A stretch of DNA of 64,000 nt, taken from contig NC_092646.1 of NCBI RefSeq assembly GCF_039555335.1, positions 22,132,258 to 22,196,257 on the forward strand. Reading direction: 5' to 3'. Made by a program: the position numbers and the translations under genes. Below the pieces are notes generated by a model. It had not been told where the DNA came from. It searched no databases and saw only the letters and a list, made by a program, of their open reading frames with translations. Below are positions 1 to 44,700 of this stretch, piece after piece. This DNA comes from Amphiura filiformis. Taxonomy: Eukaryota; Echinodermata; Ophiuroidea; Amphilepidida; Amphiuridae. Numbering within the stretch: position 1 is the stretch's first letter; each line of letters opens with the position of its first letter.

Positions 1-535
1 AAATAAGTTTTTGCTATATATTTCAGTTCCCGATATATCTGACCATCTATAATCGTTTCGATACTTTCTGGGTTGAGTTTATATGCAAGTACATCATGTA
101 GGTGTCTACATGTTGGTCCTATTTTGAACTCCACATTATACTAACAATGTTATTTAGAAGCAAGTATGTTCTAGTGTTCTAGAAGATTTATGCTACAATT
201 TGTCCACTCTGAAGTACAGAGTGACAACGCTCGCGTATACAGCGCGTGAACAGTTCGCAGTGATGCGTCTCTGCTGCATGTATGCGTGCATTTAAAGTCG
301 GCACAATGTGTGCGTCCGCGTCGGTACTTTGTACTTCAGAGTAAACTGACTGTAGGGTTATTATTTAAAGGCATGAGTTTTTTAGGGACGCATAATTAGA
401 TATCAAGGGGGCTGGGTAGTTTTTTGAAGAAAAAAATGGAACTGTGTTTAATTGTTATGGTTATTGCAAGCTTGTGTCTGAAAATAATTTGATGTTCTTC
501 ATTTACACGATTTATGAACTTGTGTTTAATTTCAG
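1..535 (+). other. Probable gene A intron, no exon seen
   Basis: AT-rich sequence ending in the polypyrimidine tract and AG of the transmembrane exon. I see no exon of the TNFR-like type here; the ectodomain exons of gene A should lie before base 1. Confidence 0.5.
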
Positions 536-10722
<10,187 letters not shown>

Positions 10723-11092
10723 CTTCAAGATTATTCAATTCAAATTTGATTTGATTTATAAAAAGTCCAGATCAGCATTTCAGCTGGTCATCCCTGGGCT
10801 GTGTTTTTACATCAAGATAATTAGGCCATAATACCGGAAAAGACCCTAAATGACCTTTAACCCTTATTCTGTGTACAGCATATTGACACTTGATAGCCGA
10901 TGCATTAATTATTATTGATATCATTGTACTATGTAATTTGCCAATTTTTTGTTGCATACCGGAAATAACCCCTATATGACATGTGACCCTACATCTGTGA
11001 AGGCCCTATTGGGTAATGGCAATGCAAATGTGCAAGTGACGGAAGAGGCATTTTGAAGGCATTAGGCTCTCATACCAGAAATGCCCAAAGGC

Positions 11093-11310
11093 ATAACACT
11101 CGGGACAAAATTAATCCAAAATATTGTAATGTGCATCTTCCTTTGACCTGGATTTATACACACGTTGGCCACAATTTTAAACCATTTTAGCGTTAATATT
11201 GTAAACTTTTGTGCCCGTCGCCCACATTTGTCGGTTTAGTTAGCGGGTAGGCGGGACGGTTTGGAAATTTTGTTTCGCTTCGCCTGATGGCCCCACTACG
11301 CCCATGAAAA
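11093..11310 (+). repeat. Dispersed repeat, copy 1
   Basis: The stretch with GGGACAAAATT, TTGTAATGTGC, CACATTTGTC and GGTTTGGAAATTT recurs in the same order at about 35238-35450. It lies downstream of the gene A stop. A possible AATAAA signal for gene A is at 11572-11577, some 850 bp after the stop. Confidence 0.5.
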
Positions 11311-11639
11311 TGACACATCAATGATTGAATACCTTCTACCCAAGGTATTATAGCCACGGATATTACACCACTACAAGTCTATTGAATACATTACGTAATA
11401 CGAATTGTAAGTTTGTAACATATTCTGTCCATAAAAAGAAGTAACTATGTTTTCATCTATATCAAATGTGCCGGCAAAGTTGCCTGTTTATTTAGCTAAT
11501 TCAAAATCAAGCATCAAAATAAGTATTACATAACCTGGAAATGTATAGTATATAATCAGTTTCTTGTCTGAAATAAATGCATGATATTAAAGATCACATT
11601 GCTTTCATCGCCAACTTATTCATCTCCATCTCCATCAAC

Positions 11640-12225
11640 TGATATGAAATTTGCTAGAGTAAGGCCTTTATTCGTAAATATCTTGATCGACCTGCTACCG
11701 AGCGTTTAGTCCATGCATTCGTCACGTCGAGACTGGACTGCCTGCTGCATGGTCTACCAGCTATTCAGATTGCATCATTGCAACGTGTGCAGAACGCGGC
11801 AGCAATACTTGTGAATCTGCTTCACGATCCTACTCACCGCTAACGAAGTCCGTCATGGTATTGCATCCATGTACATAATGTGAACTATTATCTGATTATA
11901 CTCCGGCAGTTAATCTTCGCAGCTCTTCGTAGCTCCTCTTCAGGCCCGGGCCTCGCAGTAAGACCAAATACGGTGATGTTTTTAAAAGGTATTTTTAAAT
12001 ACTAGTACGTTTTCTGTGCTGGTTCATATAGTGTTTTATAAACTATTTTAACTTGCATTGGTATACCTTTTTTAATTTGTCAGGCTATGTATCTTGATCA
12101 CTGATCTTTTATCTTTGTAAAACTTATAAAACTGTATTTTGGATATATTGATTTTTTTATGTGCATCGCTTTGAAACTGTGTTTATAGCGTTCTATAAAT
12201 GTATTTTATCATTAATATTATATTA
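11640..12225 (+). pseudogene. LINE relic (CR1/L2-like), reverse transcriptase C-terminus and 3' tail
   Basis: Read with interruptions, the sequence shows AFVTSRLDCLLHGLPA and LQRVQNAAAILVN, the typical thumb region of CR1/L2-type reverse transcriptases. The 3' tail has the GCTTTGAAAC ... TATAGCG.TCTATAAATG pattern common to these LINEs. Stops break the frame, so it is a dead copy. Confidence 0.75.
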
Positions 12226-13905
12226 TTCAAGAAGAATAGTAGATCTAATGCAGGCAATTACAGACCGGTAAGAATATTACCCATTGTTTCAAAAATTCTT
12301 GAAAAAGCAGTGTACAACCAACTTATGTACTTATCTGATAACAATTTGATTTATAACCGGCAATCTGGTTTCAGAGGCTCATATTCAACTGATACATGCC
12401 TAATTTACCTCACCGATTTTATTAGATCATAGATAGCTGATGGTAAATATACTGGCATGTTGCTCCTAGACCTGCAAAAGGCATTTGACACAGTAGAACA
12501 TGATATACTCTGTACCAAATTACAGGCTTTGGGTATTCACATTGACTTTGTTAAATGATTCAAATCATACCTATCTGATAGACAACATTGTTAGTGTAAA
12601 TCAAGTTGAATCCAAAACCCATGTATATAGCATGTGGCGTGCTAAAATCAGATTGAGCAGGGTGGACCAATTTGAAGTTTCTTGTGATGGTAAAGTTATT
12701 AATACTGCCAACTCTGTCAAGTACCTTGGGATTACTCGTGATGAAGATCTAAGTGGTGAAAGTATTGCAAAGTCAGTAATCAAACAAATTAATGAAATGA
12801 AATTAATGAAATTGTGGGACAAACAAAGTAATGAAATGCTAAAAAAAAACAATAGCCGCATGTATATGCTCCGTACTCTTAAAAGATTTGATTTTACATC
12901 TGATGAACTTGCAGTTATTTACAAAAGCTATGTACGGCCATTGTTAGAATATGGTGATGTTGTATGGGATTCGTCTTTGACATGTGTGAACAGGTTAATT
13001 CTCTTGAAAAGTGCAAAAAAGGGCTTGCAAAATAATACTTGGCAAGAAATACAACTCATATACTGATGCAATTGAAGAATGTGGAATTCAGACTCTTTCT
13101 GACCGTAGGAAAAATCACAGTGTTAAATTTGCTCAGTCTCTGCCAAAATGTGATCGTACGAGCAATCTCATTCCCCCTACAAGGCGTTCTATGCATGGCA
13201 GAGAATTGCGTAATTCAAATTCCATCACTCGTTTACCATGTAGAACTGAGCGGTTCAGAAAGAGTCCAATTCCACACTTCATCAACTTACTTAATGCTTA
13301 AAAATTGATGTTTTGTTTAACCCAATGATGCAGTTTAACAATTTGATGCAATTTAATTTAATTATTTTGATGTGACAATTTTTATGGTATGGGTATGACA
13401 GTGAACATGAATGTATGCATATTATTTAGGGTGACTGTGTTTGGAAGTACATGTAAGGGGTGCGCTCAAGAGTGAGTAAGGGGATGTGTGTTTGTGAGGA
13501 TAAGTGTGGCGATAAGATTAGTAAAGGGGTTTGCTTTCATAAGTATGTGCAATATAATTTTTGTGTTTCTCTTATGCTTTTTTGATGCTTATTTGATTTG
13601 GTGTGTGACGCGTATTATTTGTGGTTACTGTGTTTGGGAGTAAGAGGTGTGCTTAGGTGTCAAGTGGGTGTGTGTGAGTGTGGTGTGATGGGGTGAGTGT
13701 GGAGATAAGCTTATAATATAATTCTGAATATTATATGTTTTTCTTATGCTTATTTCTTGTAGGCCTAATATTGTATTTTAATAACTTTTATGTGTAATAA
13801 TAGTAAATAATTTTTTGATGTTTTAAGATTGTAAAAAGTAACGCAATTTGGCTATTTGCCACGATGTTATTTTGAATAAATATGAAATGAAATGAAATGA
13901 ATCAA
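12226..13905 (+). pseudogene. LINE relic (CR1/jockey-type reverse transcriptase), truncated and internally deleted
   Basis: The plus strand reads NYRPVRILPIVSKILEKAV and SGFRGSYSTDTCLIYLTDF, then after a stop LLLDLQKAFDTVEHDIL. These are reverse-transcriptase blocks before the active site. The block with the catalytic Asp pair is missing: SYLSDRQ jumps to the thumb (AVIYKSYVRPLLEYGDVVWD, QKRACKIILG). The element ends in (ATGAA)n at 13885-13905. The 5' end is lost. Confidence 0.85.
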
Positions 13906-14110
13906 AAAGCTGTGTAGTAGATTAAGTTTCTTATATAGACAAGGTAACTTTTTGAATAAACGAACCCGGAAGACCATTTGCACTGCCCTTATACAACGTC
14001 ATTTTGATTATTGTTGCTCTTCATGGTTTTCTTCACAGTTAAGTTTAATACAATAAAATATCAAAACTAAAAATAGATTTGTTGTTATTGTTGTCGTTTT
14101 CACAGCGTAA
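13906..14110 (+). pseudogene. Short LINE reverse-transcriptase remnant
   Basis: One frame gives FLNKRTRKTICTALIQRHF and DYCCSSWFSS, matching the thumb region of a CR1-type LINE. Only about 150 bp is recognisable before the sequence becomes AT-rich and non-coding. It directly follows the tail of the previous LINE copy. Confidence 0.55.
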
Positions 14111-14755
14111 TATAAATAATAATTAGCGACGGTTTCTGGGACTAGTTTTCGACATAAAAAGCCTTATACCTTATTTATTGTAATTAATGGTATTGACTAA
14201 ATTGATGGTAAAATGTTTTTACTATATGTATTCCTAGGCCTGTGAATGTGAGTGATGTAGGTGAGTGACATGAGTGTTGAATGTGTAGAGATTATGTGAG
14301 TGCAGAGAGTGTACGGAGTGTATGCGAGAGATGCAAGAGTGTAAATAGGGAAGTTGTGTACATCATAAACACTCCTTAACTTTATCGCTCCTCAAAGTGT
14401 CAAGTGTATTACATTAAAATCATGTTGTTGTTGTTTTTTGTTTTGTTTTTTTGCTGCACATTTCTTATTTTTTATATTTACTTATAATAAAGCAAGGCTT
14501 CTGTATAACGATTGTTAATTACATGTATCAAATAATGATAAAGTTGGCAACCAGACAGCCTTTCCAAATAAAAAAATAGCCTTATATGAATTATATAAGA
14601 TATGCATAGACAAATTTTAAAAAAAACCTGTGACGTATTAGGTTTCCTGAATTTTTTTCTTTTTCTTTTAAAAACAAAAAACTGGAAAAAATTTTTAATG
14701 TCTTAAAAACAATATCGGGTATAGACTTCGCATTTTGTAGCCATACGCTTTACTT

Positions 14756-16141
14756 ACTAGACGAAATTTTGGATGAGAAAATGGACAATTTGGTGAGAAA
14801 CGGCCAAAATGGAAAGAATTTAAATTTTCTCATTCTTTTGGATGAAAAATAATAATGTTTGTTTTGAGCTCAGCGGGGATTACCAATTCTCACCAGTTTT
14901 AATAAGACAATAATGATTGACACACACACCAGGAAGTTTCACATCCAAAAGAATGAGAAAATTTAAAATTCTTTCTATTTTGGCCGTTTCTCACCAAAAT
15001 GTCCGTTTTCTCATTCAAAACATTCCTCTAGTGTAAGAATTAGAATAAATATGTTGAGAGAATAAAGGCATGTGAATTTGACATGTCTTTCCTGTTTATA
15101 ACCTCTTAGGTCGCGTTTTATTTGTCTTTAGATCGTAAAGGTGAATCATTCCTGGAATGAGCATTATCGCAAAATGAAGACACAACTGGAGAAACAAGCT
15201 ATCGATTTGAGAAAAGAAATTTACTTGCAGCGCATTGAAGGCCTCAATTTTTGCAATCAATTTGAATATTATGATATAATTTGTATACTAACGCTTATCC
15301 ACTACACTAGACGAAATTTTGGATGAGAAAACGGACATTCTGGTGAGAAACGGTCAAAATGGAAAGAATTTAAATTTTCTCATTCTTTTGGATGAGAAAA
15401 TTATACTGTTTCTTTTGAGCTCAGCGCGGATTACCAATTCTCACCAGTTTTAATAAGACAATAATGATTGACACACACACACACCACGAAGTTTCACATC
15501 CAAAAGGATGAGAAAATTTAAAATTCTTTCTATTTTGGCCGTTTCTCACCAAAATGTACGTTTTCTCATTCAAAACTTCCTCTAATGTAAGAATTAGAAT
15601 AATTATGTTGAGAGAATAATGGCATGTGAATTTGAAGTGTCTTTCGTGTGATTATAACCTCTTAGGTCGCGTTTTATTATATTTTGTCTTTAGATCGTAA
15701 AGGTGAATCATTCCTGGGATGAGCATTATCGCAAAATGAAGACACAACTGGAGAAACAAGCTATCGATTTGAGACAGGAAATTTACTTGCAGCGCATTGA
15801 ACGCCTCAATTTTTGCAATCAATTTGAATATTATGATATAATTTGTATTATAACGCTTATCCACTACACTAGACGAAATTTTGGATGAGAAAGCGGACAT
15901 TTTGGTGAGAAACGGCCAAAATGGAAAGAATTTAAATTTTCTCATTCTTTTGGATGAGAAAATAATGTTTGTTTTGAGCTCAGCGGGGATTACCAATTCT
16001 CTCCAGTTTTAATAAGACAATAATGATTGACACACACACCACGAAGTTTCACATCCAAAAGAATGAGAAAATTTAAAATCTTTCCATTTTGGCCGTTTCT
16101 CACCAAAATGTCCGTTTTCTCATTCAAAACTTCCTCTAGTG
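14756..16141. repeat. Tandem array: ~560-bp unit, 2.5 copies, containing an inverted-repeat element
   Basis: A ~270-bp segment that begins ACTAGACGAAATTTTGGATG and ends with its near inverse complement occurs at about 14756-15028, 15308-15585 and 15868-16141. The spacer between copies (about 15032-15305 and 15590-15867) is also duplicated. The spacer carries an open frame in both copies (15141 and 15703) starting NHSWNEHYRKMKTQLEKQA or a near-identical form. It has no homologue I recognise. Confidence 0.8.
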
Positions 16142-16294
16142 ACTATAACACTCTTTACTCAAAAACTACTTGCAGAGTATTCAGCGATTGCTCCTGATTG
16201 ATGATCAAATCGCATGCAGTTACTTGCAACTTTTCTAAAAACATACAAAGTTAGATTTTAAAAATCGCATACCGCATTACATTTTCCATTTTAA

Positions 16295-16638
16295 GGTATT
16301 ACACCCTGCCCAATTTTGCCTATTTTTGCATTTTTCTCAAAATTATAGCGCATTGGTGACAAGTAAGATATGTATATTATAGGGGCAAGGACTACAACTA
16401 CTGCACTGGAAATTTTATTTCAGCACAGACAACAGTTGTGGAGTTACAGTCAAAAATGAGGGAAACCAATATTTGATCAATAAATCAATAACTACTTGCC
16501 TTGAGTTGCTGAATTTTCAGTGCAGTAGTTGTAGTCCTTGCCCTATAATATACATATCTTACTTGTCACCTATACGCTATAATTTTTGAGAAAAAATGCA
16601 AAAATAGGCACAAAATTGGCTAGGGTTGTAGTACCCCC
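16295..16638. mobile_element. Foldback MITE flanked by TTAA
   Basis: Two arms of about 140 bp (shared stretches include CAAGTAAGATATGTATATTA and CTACTGCAC) face each other around a short loop. TTAA is present on both sides (16291-16294 and 16639-16642), a target typical of piggyBac- or Kolobok-like elements. Confidence 0.75.
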
Positions 16639-16819
16639 TTAAGCAGACAAATTAGATTAATAGAAGAAACTAAATGACACAGCTGTGTTTGAGCAAATAC
16701 GAATATCTATACCTGTGACCCCACCCTAACACCATTTATCCTACCATGACACCCCTTATCCCAATATGATACTACTTAACCCACCTTAGCTCCTTAATTC
16801 ACCATGACGCCCCTTTTTA

Positions 16820-17012
16820 TAAGCTCTCATTTGAAATGTCTCTAATCTTCAAAGCACCTAATATAAAAACCCGCCCAATTGGGCGCCAAATCAAGACCTT
16901 GTTTACCACCGTGTGAAAGCCCTTGTTATAAGTTATAAGCTTTCATTTGATATTATGCCCATCCTTATAGCACCTAAAATTTAAAAGGCGCCCAATTGGG
17001 CGTCAAATCCAA
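16820..17012 (+). repeat. Imperfect direct repeat with GCCCAATTGGGCG core
   Basis: Two ~75-bp units each contain AAGCTCTCATTTGA or AAGCTTTCATTTGA, then AGCACCTAA, then CGCCCAATTGGGCG, then TCAAATC or AAATC. No gene is seen around it. Confidence 0.55.
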
Positions 17013-18157
17013 AGGTTGATGCCGACTATATCAAAGATCATGTTAAACTAATTTAATATAGGTCTTATCCTCATGATATATCGGGATATTACTCACTGAT
17101 ATTATTTCCTTCAAAATATCAAATGTAATACTCACCGACGTCATCAGTGAGGGATATCTCGATTACAGATAAGATATCATCACAGCATCACCATCTGCTG
17201 AAGACGCTAGTCGAACTAGTGAAAACGTTCCAGGTGAGCGAAAAACAGTGTGGTGTCGAAGTTAAACTCTTTATTCAAAACTTAAACACTTATTACTCAG
17301 CACATATAACTTAAATTTAATATCTATATGTAATTGTGTTAAAATATTTTGATGAAGGATAGTATCCATAAAACTTACTTGAATACTTTGTTTACTCAAA
17401 GCATGTGATATGTTCTGCCATCATGTCCAATTAAAGGGTCATTGCTTAATTTTAGCATCATCTTTTAGGAGCCTCTAGAATATGGTTCAATAATCACTAA
17501 AAAAATCTTACTTCATGTCATGTCAGTTTAATTGTATTACAATGCTCCACATACTTCTGTGTCTGCATGTCAACAGACAGAAAATACTTTGAGTATGAGG
17601 GATAAGGCTGTGGATCACGAAATGTTCCTTTAATATAAAACGTTAATATGGTTTATAATCACTTCAAAGATGTATAAAAAAGAGTATTATCTGATTGCTA
17701 CGCTTAGAAAAGCTATTTTTGGGAATATATAAGATCACCAAATTTGCAATGTGCAAGGGGTAAGGGTTTTTGGGCTTACCAAAAGGGAGAAAATGTTGGT
17801 CATGACTCGAATTTTGACTTTTCAAAAAAATAAATGACTTGACTAAGATTGTCCAATTTTCCTCACATAGATTGTAAAGTGACTTGAGTCATTTGACTAT
17901 TATACTCTGATCAGCTCGTAATACCATCGCGTTGATTGATATAGAATGGCGTACATACAGCTGGACGCAGCACCTAAACGTAAACTGCGCTTTGCGTATT
18001 GCGTGACTAACGCGAGCTTTAGTGAATCTACGCGAGTGCAAGTTTGAACTTTATTGACTCGCGCAGTAACAAAAATCGAATAATTCTCGCCTGATTACGA
18101 ACTGATTATAGTATATATTCGACTCGAGATATTGCTAGAAATGACTCGACTCGGTCA

Positions 18158-38694
<20,537 letters not shown>

Positions 38695-39064
38695 TTCCAG
38701 TTTGTATATAATCTCTTGAACTGAAGATATAATAAAATACTACACTACAACAGAATGCTGAATTAAATGCACTGTCGATTTATACCTCCAAAATAGTCAC
38801 GAGGTTTAGAAGAATCTCCGTCACAAATTTGTAAAGTTGGTAAATATCAACGTCTTAAATTAAACACCGATTAGTATTTTTCTATTACTAATGGCATAAA
38901 ACGTAGATCAAAGCTCAAAATGTGTTTACACTTGTACCTATACACATATTATTTCGTACATGTATAAACGCAGTTGGCCGGCATTCACAAATAATCTTCG
39001 CTTATCATGTAGACCTAATCATGTTCGTTCATGATGATCTCAGCTGAACTTTGGTCCACTTCAT

Positions 39065-39408
39065 AAGGGGCGCACCATTAGATTTCCAGGGGGGCATGGG
39101 AGTTTTTTGAAAAAAAAAACTTTGCCCACTAGTGAGAAAAAAAAAAAAACTTTGCCCACTAGTGAGAAAAAAAAAAATTTTTGCCTCACTGATAAGAAAA
39201 AAAAAAAAATTTCCCCACCCAACTTTGTATAAAAATATACATTAAAATTGAAAAAAAATAACTTCGCCGCCGAAGGCGGCTTTAAAAAAAATTTTGTGCT
39301 CTTGGAGGCGAAAAAAAAAATTCCGCCGCCTTCGGCGGCGGAAAAAAAAAATTCTGCCTGACCCAAACTCCCATGCCCCCCCAGAGAATCTAATGGTGCG
39401 TCCCTAAC
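39065..39408. mobile_element. MITE with GGGGCGCACCATTAGATT ends
   Basis: The left end AGGGGCGCACCATTAGATTT and right end AATCTAATGGTGCGTCCCT are inverted and extend inward through CATGGGAGTTT. The interior has A-runs and GCCGCCTTCGGCGGC palindromes. It lies between the divergent genes B and C. Confidence 0.75.
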
Positions 39409-39480
39409 TAGACTATGCCGTGGTCGATTTTTGAGGAATTTAAAAATATGTTATTAATCTCGATATTATGATGTAATATA

Positions 39481-39963
39481 CAGTAAGCCAAAAAATTAAG
39501 GTACCAGTTATGTTCACCCCCTGTATATCCTAAACAAAGGCAGATATGTAATAATTAGAACCAACAGCCAATAGCTACATCTTTTAGCTCGAATTTCAGA
39601 CCTCATTCGTTGACATTGTTAAAAAAATAAAGACACGACAATCCATAAACCCGAGGAAGATGCCAATCCAAAAGTTGCAGTTTGCCACATTGCATGCCCT
39701 ATTGATTTATACACAAAGCGTTCGCGAACAAGATAACTAGCGCTCTGCTTTCATTGATTGGCACGAAAAACTAGCGTCATGCTTTCATTGATTAGAACAC
39801 AAAACTTTTTATTTCGTATCTTCATCAGGTTTTGGACTACCGTTTCTTTAATTCTCAACTAATTTCAACAAATAATGTTGCTTGTTTTAATTTTGACACA
39901 TTTGTCTTTATTTAGGATATACAGGGGTGAACACAACTGGTACCGTAATTTTTTGGCTTACTG
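39481..39963. mobile_element. Mariner-like MITE (483 bp) with TA duplication
   Basis: The ends CAGTAAGCCAAAAAATTA and inverse continue through GGTACCAGTT and CACCCCTGTATATCC. TA is at 39479-39480 and 39964-39965. No ORF. Confidence 0.85.
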
Positions 39964-41210
39964 TATAGTCTCGATATCGTGCACTGTACCACAAATCTAC
40001 ATGTAGGCATTCTGGGTGATTCGTGTCCTGCCATGCTAATAAACATTTTTGTGTTTTTGGTATTTTGTTTGGGTTTTTTTTTTTGGGGGGGTTATCAGTG
40101 ATTTTCCAAGCTGTCTCTTTATTTTGGAGAATTGCTCACGTTCCCGAGAGAAAATCACTTGGGTATCAAGTTAACAGTGGGCGTGCGGTGACTGAACAGA
40201 TCAGGAAAATCGATCAATTGTGCACACAATCGGAGTTTTTTTAACTGTGTAAAGGTAATTGCCTGATTATGCACAATTGTAAGTGGACTACGGAGAAGTC
40301 TACTTCATAACACGAGCTGACGAGAATGAGCGAGAATGATACAGAGAAATGATAGAAACATTATTTTTTAATCATTCATATTAGAGCTATTATGGTTATT
40401 AAAAATCTGGGTACTCAAACACCCGGGCCACTCACATAAATGGTCTGTACGCATGCGTGACCAAAAAAACAAGGAAAAGGGGGTGTTTTTTAGGCAAGGC
40501 AAGTTACGCGAATGACGCTTTTAGGGTCTAAAAAAACACTGGTTTTCAAGAATAAGTTTCTGAAACTGAATAACTTGTTTAGGGTACCCTTTATATGTCC
40601 TTTATATAACCCGACATTTAAACGTTTTCTGGCAACCTTTTCTAACCTTTTGCGAATGATAAATAAAAAATATGTCATTAATCATGATGAACACAATTTT
40701 TTATTCTTGGAACACATTTATGTGACACCTTTTAAAAGGGCATTGAGAGATTTCACAAAAAGTGCGCCCTCAATTTTGATCAAGGTCCAGTTTTTCACAT
40801 GTACGCAATGCTTGTCCATTCACAAATCGGCATCTGAAATAGTTACGGTTAAATCAGTATCTTCCATGTAAAATTGTATGATTTTGTAATTAATGTCTGG
40901 ATCCAGACATTTGGAAATTACTCCCCTCATCATTTGGAAATTACACCCCGCCCCGGCTCATAATTATTGCACATCACCTATAAGTTAGTTTAATGATAGG
41001 AATTTTTCAAGTTCTAAAAAGTTTGGCATGCGTAGAAGCCTAGAAGGTAAGGAGGCACTTTGAAGGGTAGTCTCTGGCCCAGATTCCATTTTGGTTCAAT
41101 CACAAATATAGAGAACGATAGAAACCGGCTGCGAAGGAGACTAATCGAAGGGGAGGGCAATAATTTGTTGGCAACCCGAAATGAGAGGTGAGGGATTTTT
41201 GGCAGACCAA

Positions 41211-41320
<110 letters not shown>

Positions 41321-41429
41321 TGACTTATAGTTATTTATTTAGTTATTAATCTTATTTATCTTATTTAGTTAGTTATTTATCTCTTTTTTATTTCATATTA
41401 TATCATTTTAAAGCAATAATAATTGTATC

Positions 41430-41661
41430 TCGCTCGGATTGGTTTTCGCACGCACACGATTCTTTGGGTCGTAGAATGCCGCAGGGTCAAAACCGGTCAA
41501 TGTTTTGCGGCGCGCCGCTGCAACCGGAAGGCTTACGATAATTTCTCACTTGTAAATCAACTTCCTTATCGTGTCGTACTTACAACACGATCAACTCATC
41601 GCAGTAAAGGCATTGGTTTTTTGCTGTAGCGCTAGATCATTTTGGTTCTTAAAACTAGAAG
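41430..41661 (+). promoter_or_regulatory. Candidate gene C leader or promoter region
   Basis: A stretch of locally raised GC and CpG content (GCGGCGCGCCGCTGCAACCG) between a (TTTA)n array and the gene C ATG. No TATA box is clear. The call rests only on position and composition. Confidence 0.3.
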
Positions 41662-41721
41662 ATGAAGTGGCAAAAGAGGATATCTGTTATTGCTCCATTC
41701 GTGCTAGGGATGATGCATTTG
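41662..41721 (+). CDS. Gene C exon 1: signal peptide
   Basis: Twenty codons, MKWQKRISVIAPFVLGMMHL: a basic start, then a hydrophobic core. Donor TTG|GTAAGT, phase 0. Confidence 0.75.
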
Positions 41722-44700
41722 GTAAGTGACGTTAATTAAAATCACTCACTGTGTTGTAATGGTGGTATACGTACGTGCATGCATGGCTTTACACGTCAAC
41801 GTTACTAAACTCATTATAGTGACATGTTATTTTAATAGTCCGGGATTTTAGTAAATAATTCATTTTATAAATTCATTTAAGAGTTAAACTATGAGTGGGT
41901 AGTAGTTTGTTGTGTACATACTATGTAAATAATATCTTTAGGTTTTTAATTAACTGCGCAATTGGCACGTGATTTTTTTTTATCAATGAACTATGGGGAA
42001 TCCCCGCATTCCAGGGTTACGTGTTTTTTACGACTCTAATTTTTCATAGATCATAAATGTTACTTTGATAATACTTAACCTTGTCCTTTTCTCTCTCTCT
42101 CTCTCTCTCATTTGTTCAGATTTTGTTCTTGTTGTTGTTATTTGTTTTGTTTTTTCTTGTTTTGTGGCTTTTATTTTGTTTGTTTGGGTTTTTTTTCAAT
42201 GTGTCCAGATTGCTGGAATATTTCAACCTAAAATTAATTCTAATTCGTGTTTGAAAATTATTATTAGATTTATTGAATATTGGGAATAACCTTTGATTAT
42301 CATTATCAATAAATCACGAATTTACATAATATCAAAATCGACACATTTTCCCGTTGTTACAATCATCTCTAAAGCATATTTGTTAATTCTTTTGAAATTC
42401 TCCAATTGTCTAAATATGATGTGGATAAACATGAAAAACCTATCTCTATGACTGAAATTATAAAATTATTACTCATATTTCATATGAAGTAGTTTAAATC
42501 TCCTGGTACGATGGTGTCCCCAGTTGACGTTATATGTCTTCTGTAAAAGATATTATAGTGCTTGGTAAATATTAACATATCTTTCTACTCTCTCTTCTGC
42601 ATGAATGTGATTGCGAAAATGTAACAGGAATACAAATTTTTAAACGGACACGGCGAGTTATGTGAAAGTTATGGGCACTTTTTGGATGTTATCGTGGTTT
42701 AATATTGAGATACAGATACAAAGGGGGAAGTTTCAGGGATGTCCCATATCGCCATATCTTTTTCTTTTCATAATTGAATCACCTTTTTATCTCTCTATGT
42801 AGTATATGTCTGTGAAATTGTTTACAGCAAATAAATCCAATTACTTTAATTATTTTGATACAGTCAATAAGCATTTACCAGACGTCTGACGTGTGTGGTT
42901 ATTTCCTTATTGTCAAAATGACAAATGTGTCTGTATTTTGTTTTGTATTATTCCTTTGTGTTATATCACTACTGTGGTTATATATAACAATGAATGGCAT
43001 GCAAATTGTCACGAAAGTCGTGACAAAGTCAAGTGTTATGGAGAGTAAAGTTCACTGAATTATACATGTTAATCATATCAACAATTGTTGATTTATTCCG
43101 TCAAGCTTAGGCCTACTTATCGAAGCACTAAGTATTCGTTATTCAATATATTTCCAGTATTTTTTTAGTATTTCCACTCATATTTAATTTCTAACGAATG
43201 TTTGTTGACGTAAAATTGATAATAATTATATTGCCACCAGATAATTATTTGACATCAAATCAGTATATTATTGAAAAATAAGTTTTGCAAAAGTTCATTC
43301 TACAAATCATATACTTTGAAAACTCGCTTGATTTATTGTTGTGAGTGAGTTATTTACGTTTTACAAAAATGTTGTTGTTTCAGCCCTCTTTACAACATAA
43401 CTCAAGAACCACAGGACCTACAAAAGTATATCTGTGATATTTGAATTCTTCTACACACTCTTTATAAAATAATCAATGCAATTTTTGCCAAATTTTTACC
43501 ATTTGCAACATGCTGTGAACTACCAAATCGCAACAGTTTAAAATAGTTGTTAACCTTAAAGGCATTCAGTGATTTACTCATCCGGAAGATCGTACAAATC
43601 AATAGACTACAGAGTTTGGTATCTTTGTACGTCATAGGTGTGCTAAAGTAGCCTCCTGAGATTAAAGCCAAAACCCGAGTATTAAAGACAAAATGAGACA
43701 TTTTACAAGAATCTGTAAATTCTATACTTAAGTAGAGAAATTAACAACATGTATTTGAATGGGGCTTCGACTTTGTGAATACTGCTGTTTGTTTTCTTCT
43801 CACTTTTTTTCACATTATTTTTTCATAGCAAAAGTACCTAATGACAATTTTAATGACGAATCCTTCAATCTTAGGCAATTTATGAACAATTTTAATTATT
43901 TTTTACACCTTCGCTGGGATAACTGAATATTCGACATCTAAATATGAATCAATCTTAATGCAGGATTAGTATTTATAATACTGTACGCATGTGCTGGGTT
44001 CATTTTTCAAGATGGAGAATAACAGCAAGTTCTGAATTACTGATCTGAGTTAATTCTCTGCTGATGGATGTTTCTCTCAAACAGCCTTCCTCTAGACTCC
44101 AGCGGCATATCCTCTTTTCCCCTATAACGAATATATAATATGTCACCTCCTTTTTCAGCTAAATCGATAAAAATTCATTTTGTAATGTATCCCGTGTAGT
44201 GAGACTACATGCAACAGTTGACAACTCTCTGGACTACTAGCGAGGAACTTACTACGTGACTGACTGTACAAGGTTTATAATAATGTTATGTATCTCATCG
44301 ACTGATCTCGGCCCTGTACTATTTTTGGCTATATGACAACCAATTTATGTGGTAGCCTCAGTAATAGATACAGGACATCACCTCATGGCTGTAGAACTAA
44401 ATGTGTGAGGTGAAAATGAAAACTTTGTAATTCAAATTTGTGGATATTATAGCAGTATATAATAAGCAACGAATTTAATGATTCACTTTTGTTCTTTAAT
44501 TGTTTTTCTTGTTACAAAGCTGGTTCAAGCCAATGGAATCCAGTCGTCTCTTAAACACTTAATGCTTCCATCCATTGAACAAGTTACAACTGATCTACCC
44601 ATCATGACACCGGATGAGGACGGCGTCCAGTCCCAGCAGGGTGGCAACAGTGCATTTGTTGATCCGAAGAATATGCTTCTGGACAATACAGAAACGTGGT

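Noticed and set aside
39061..39366. Phe-rich minus-strand frame
   Set aside because: It is produced by A-runs and GCC/GGC palindromes of a MITE.
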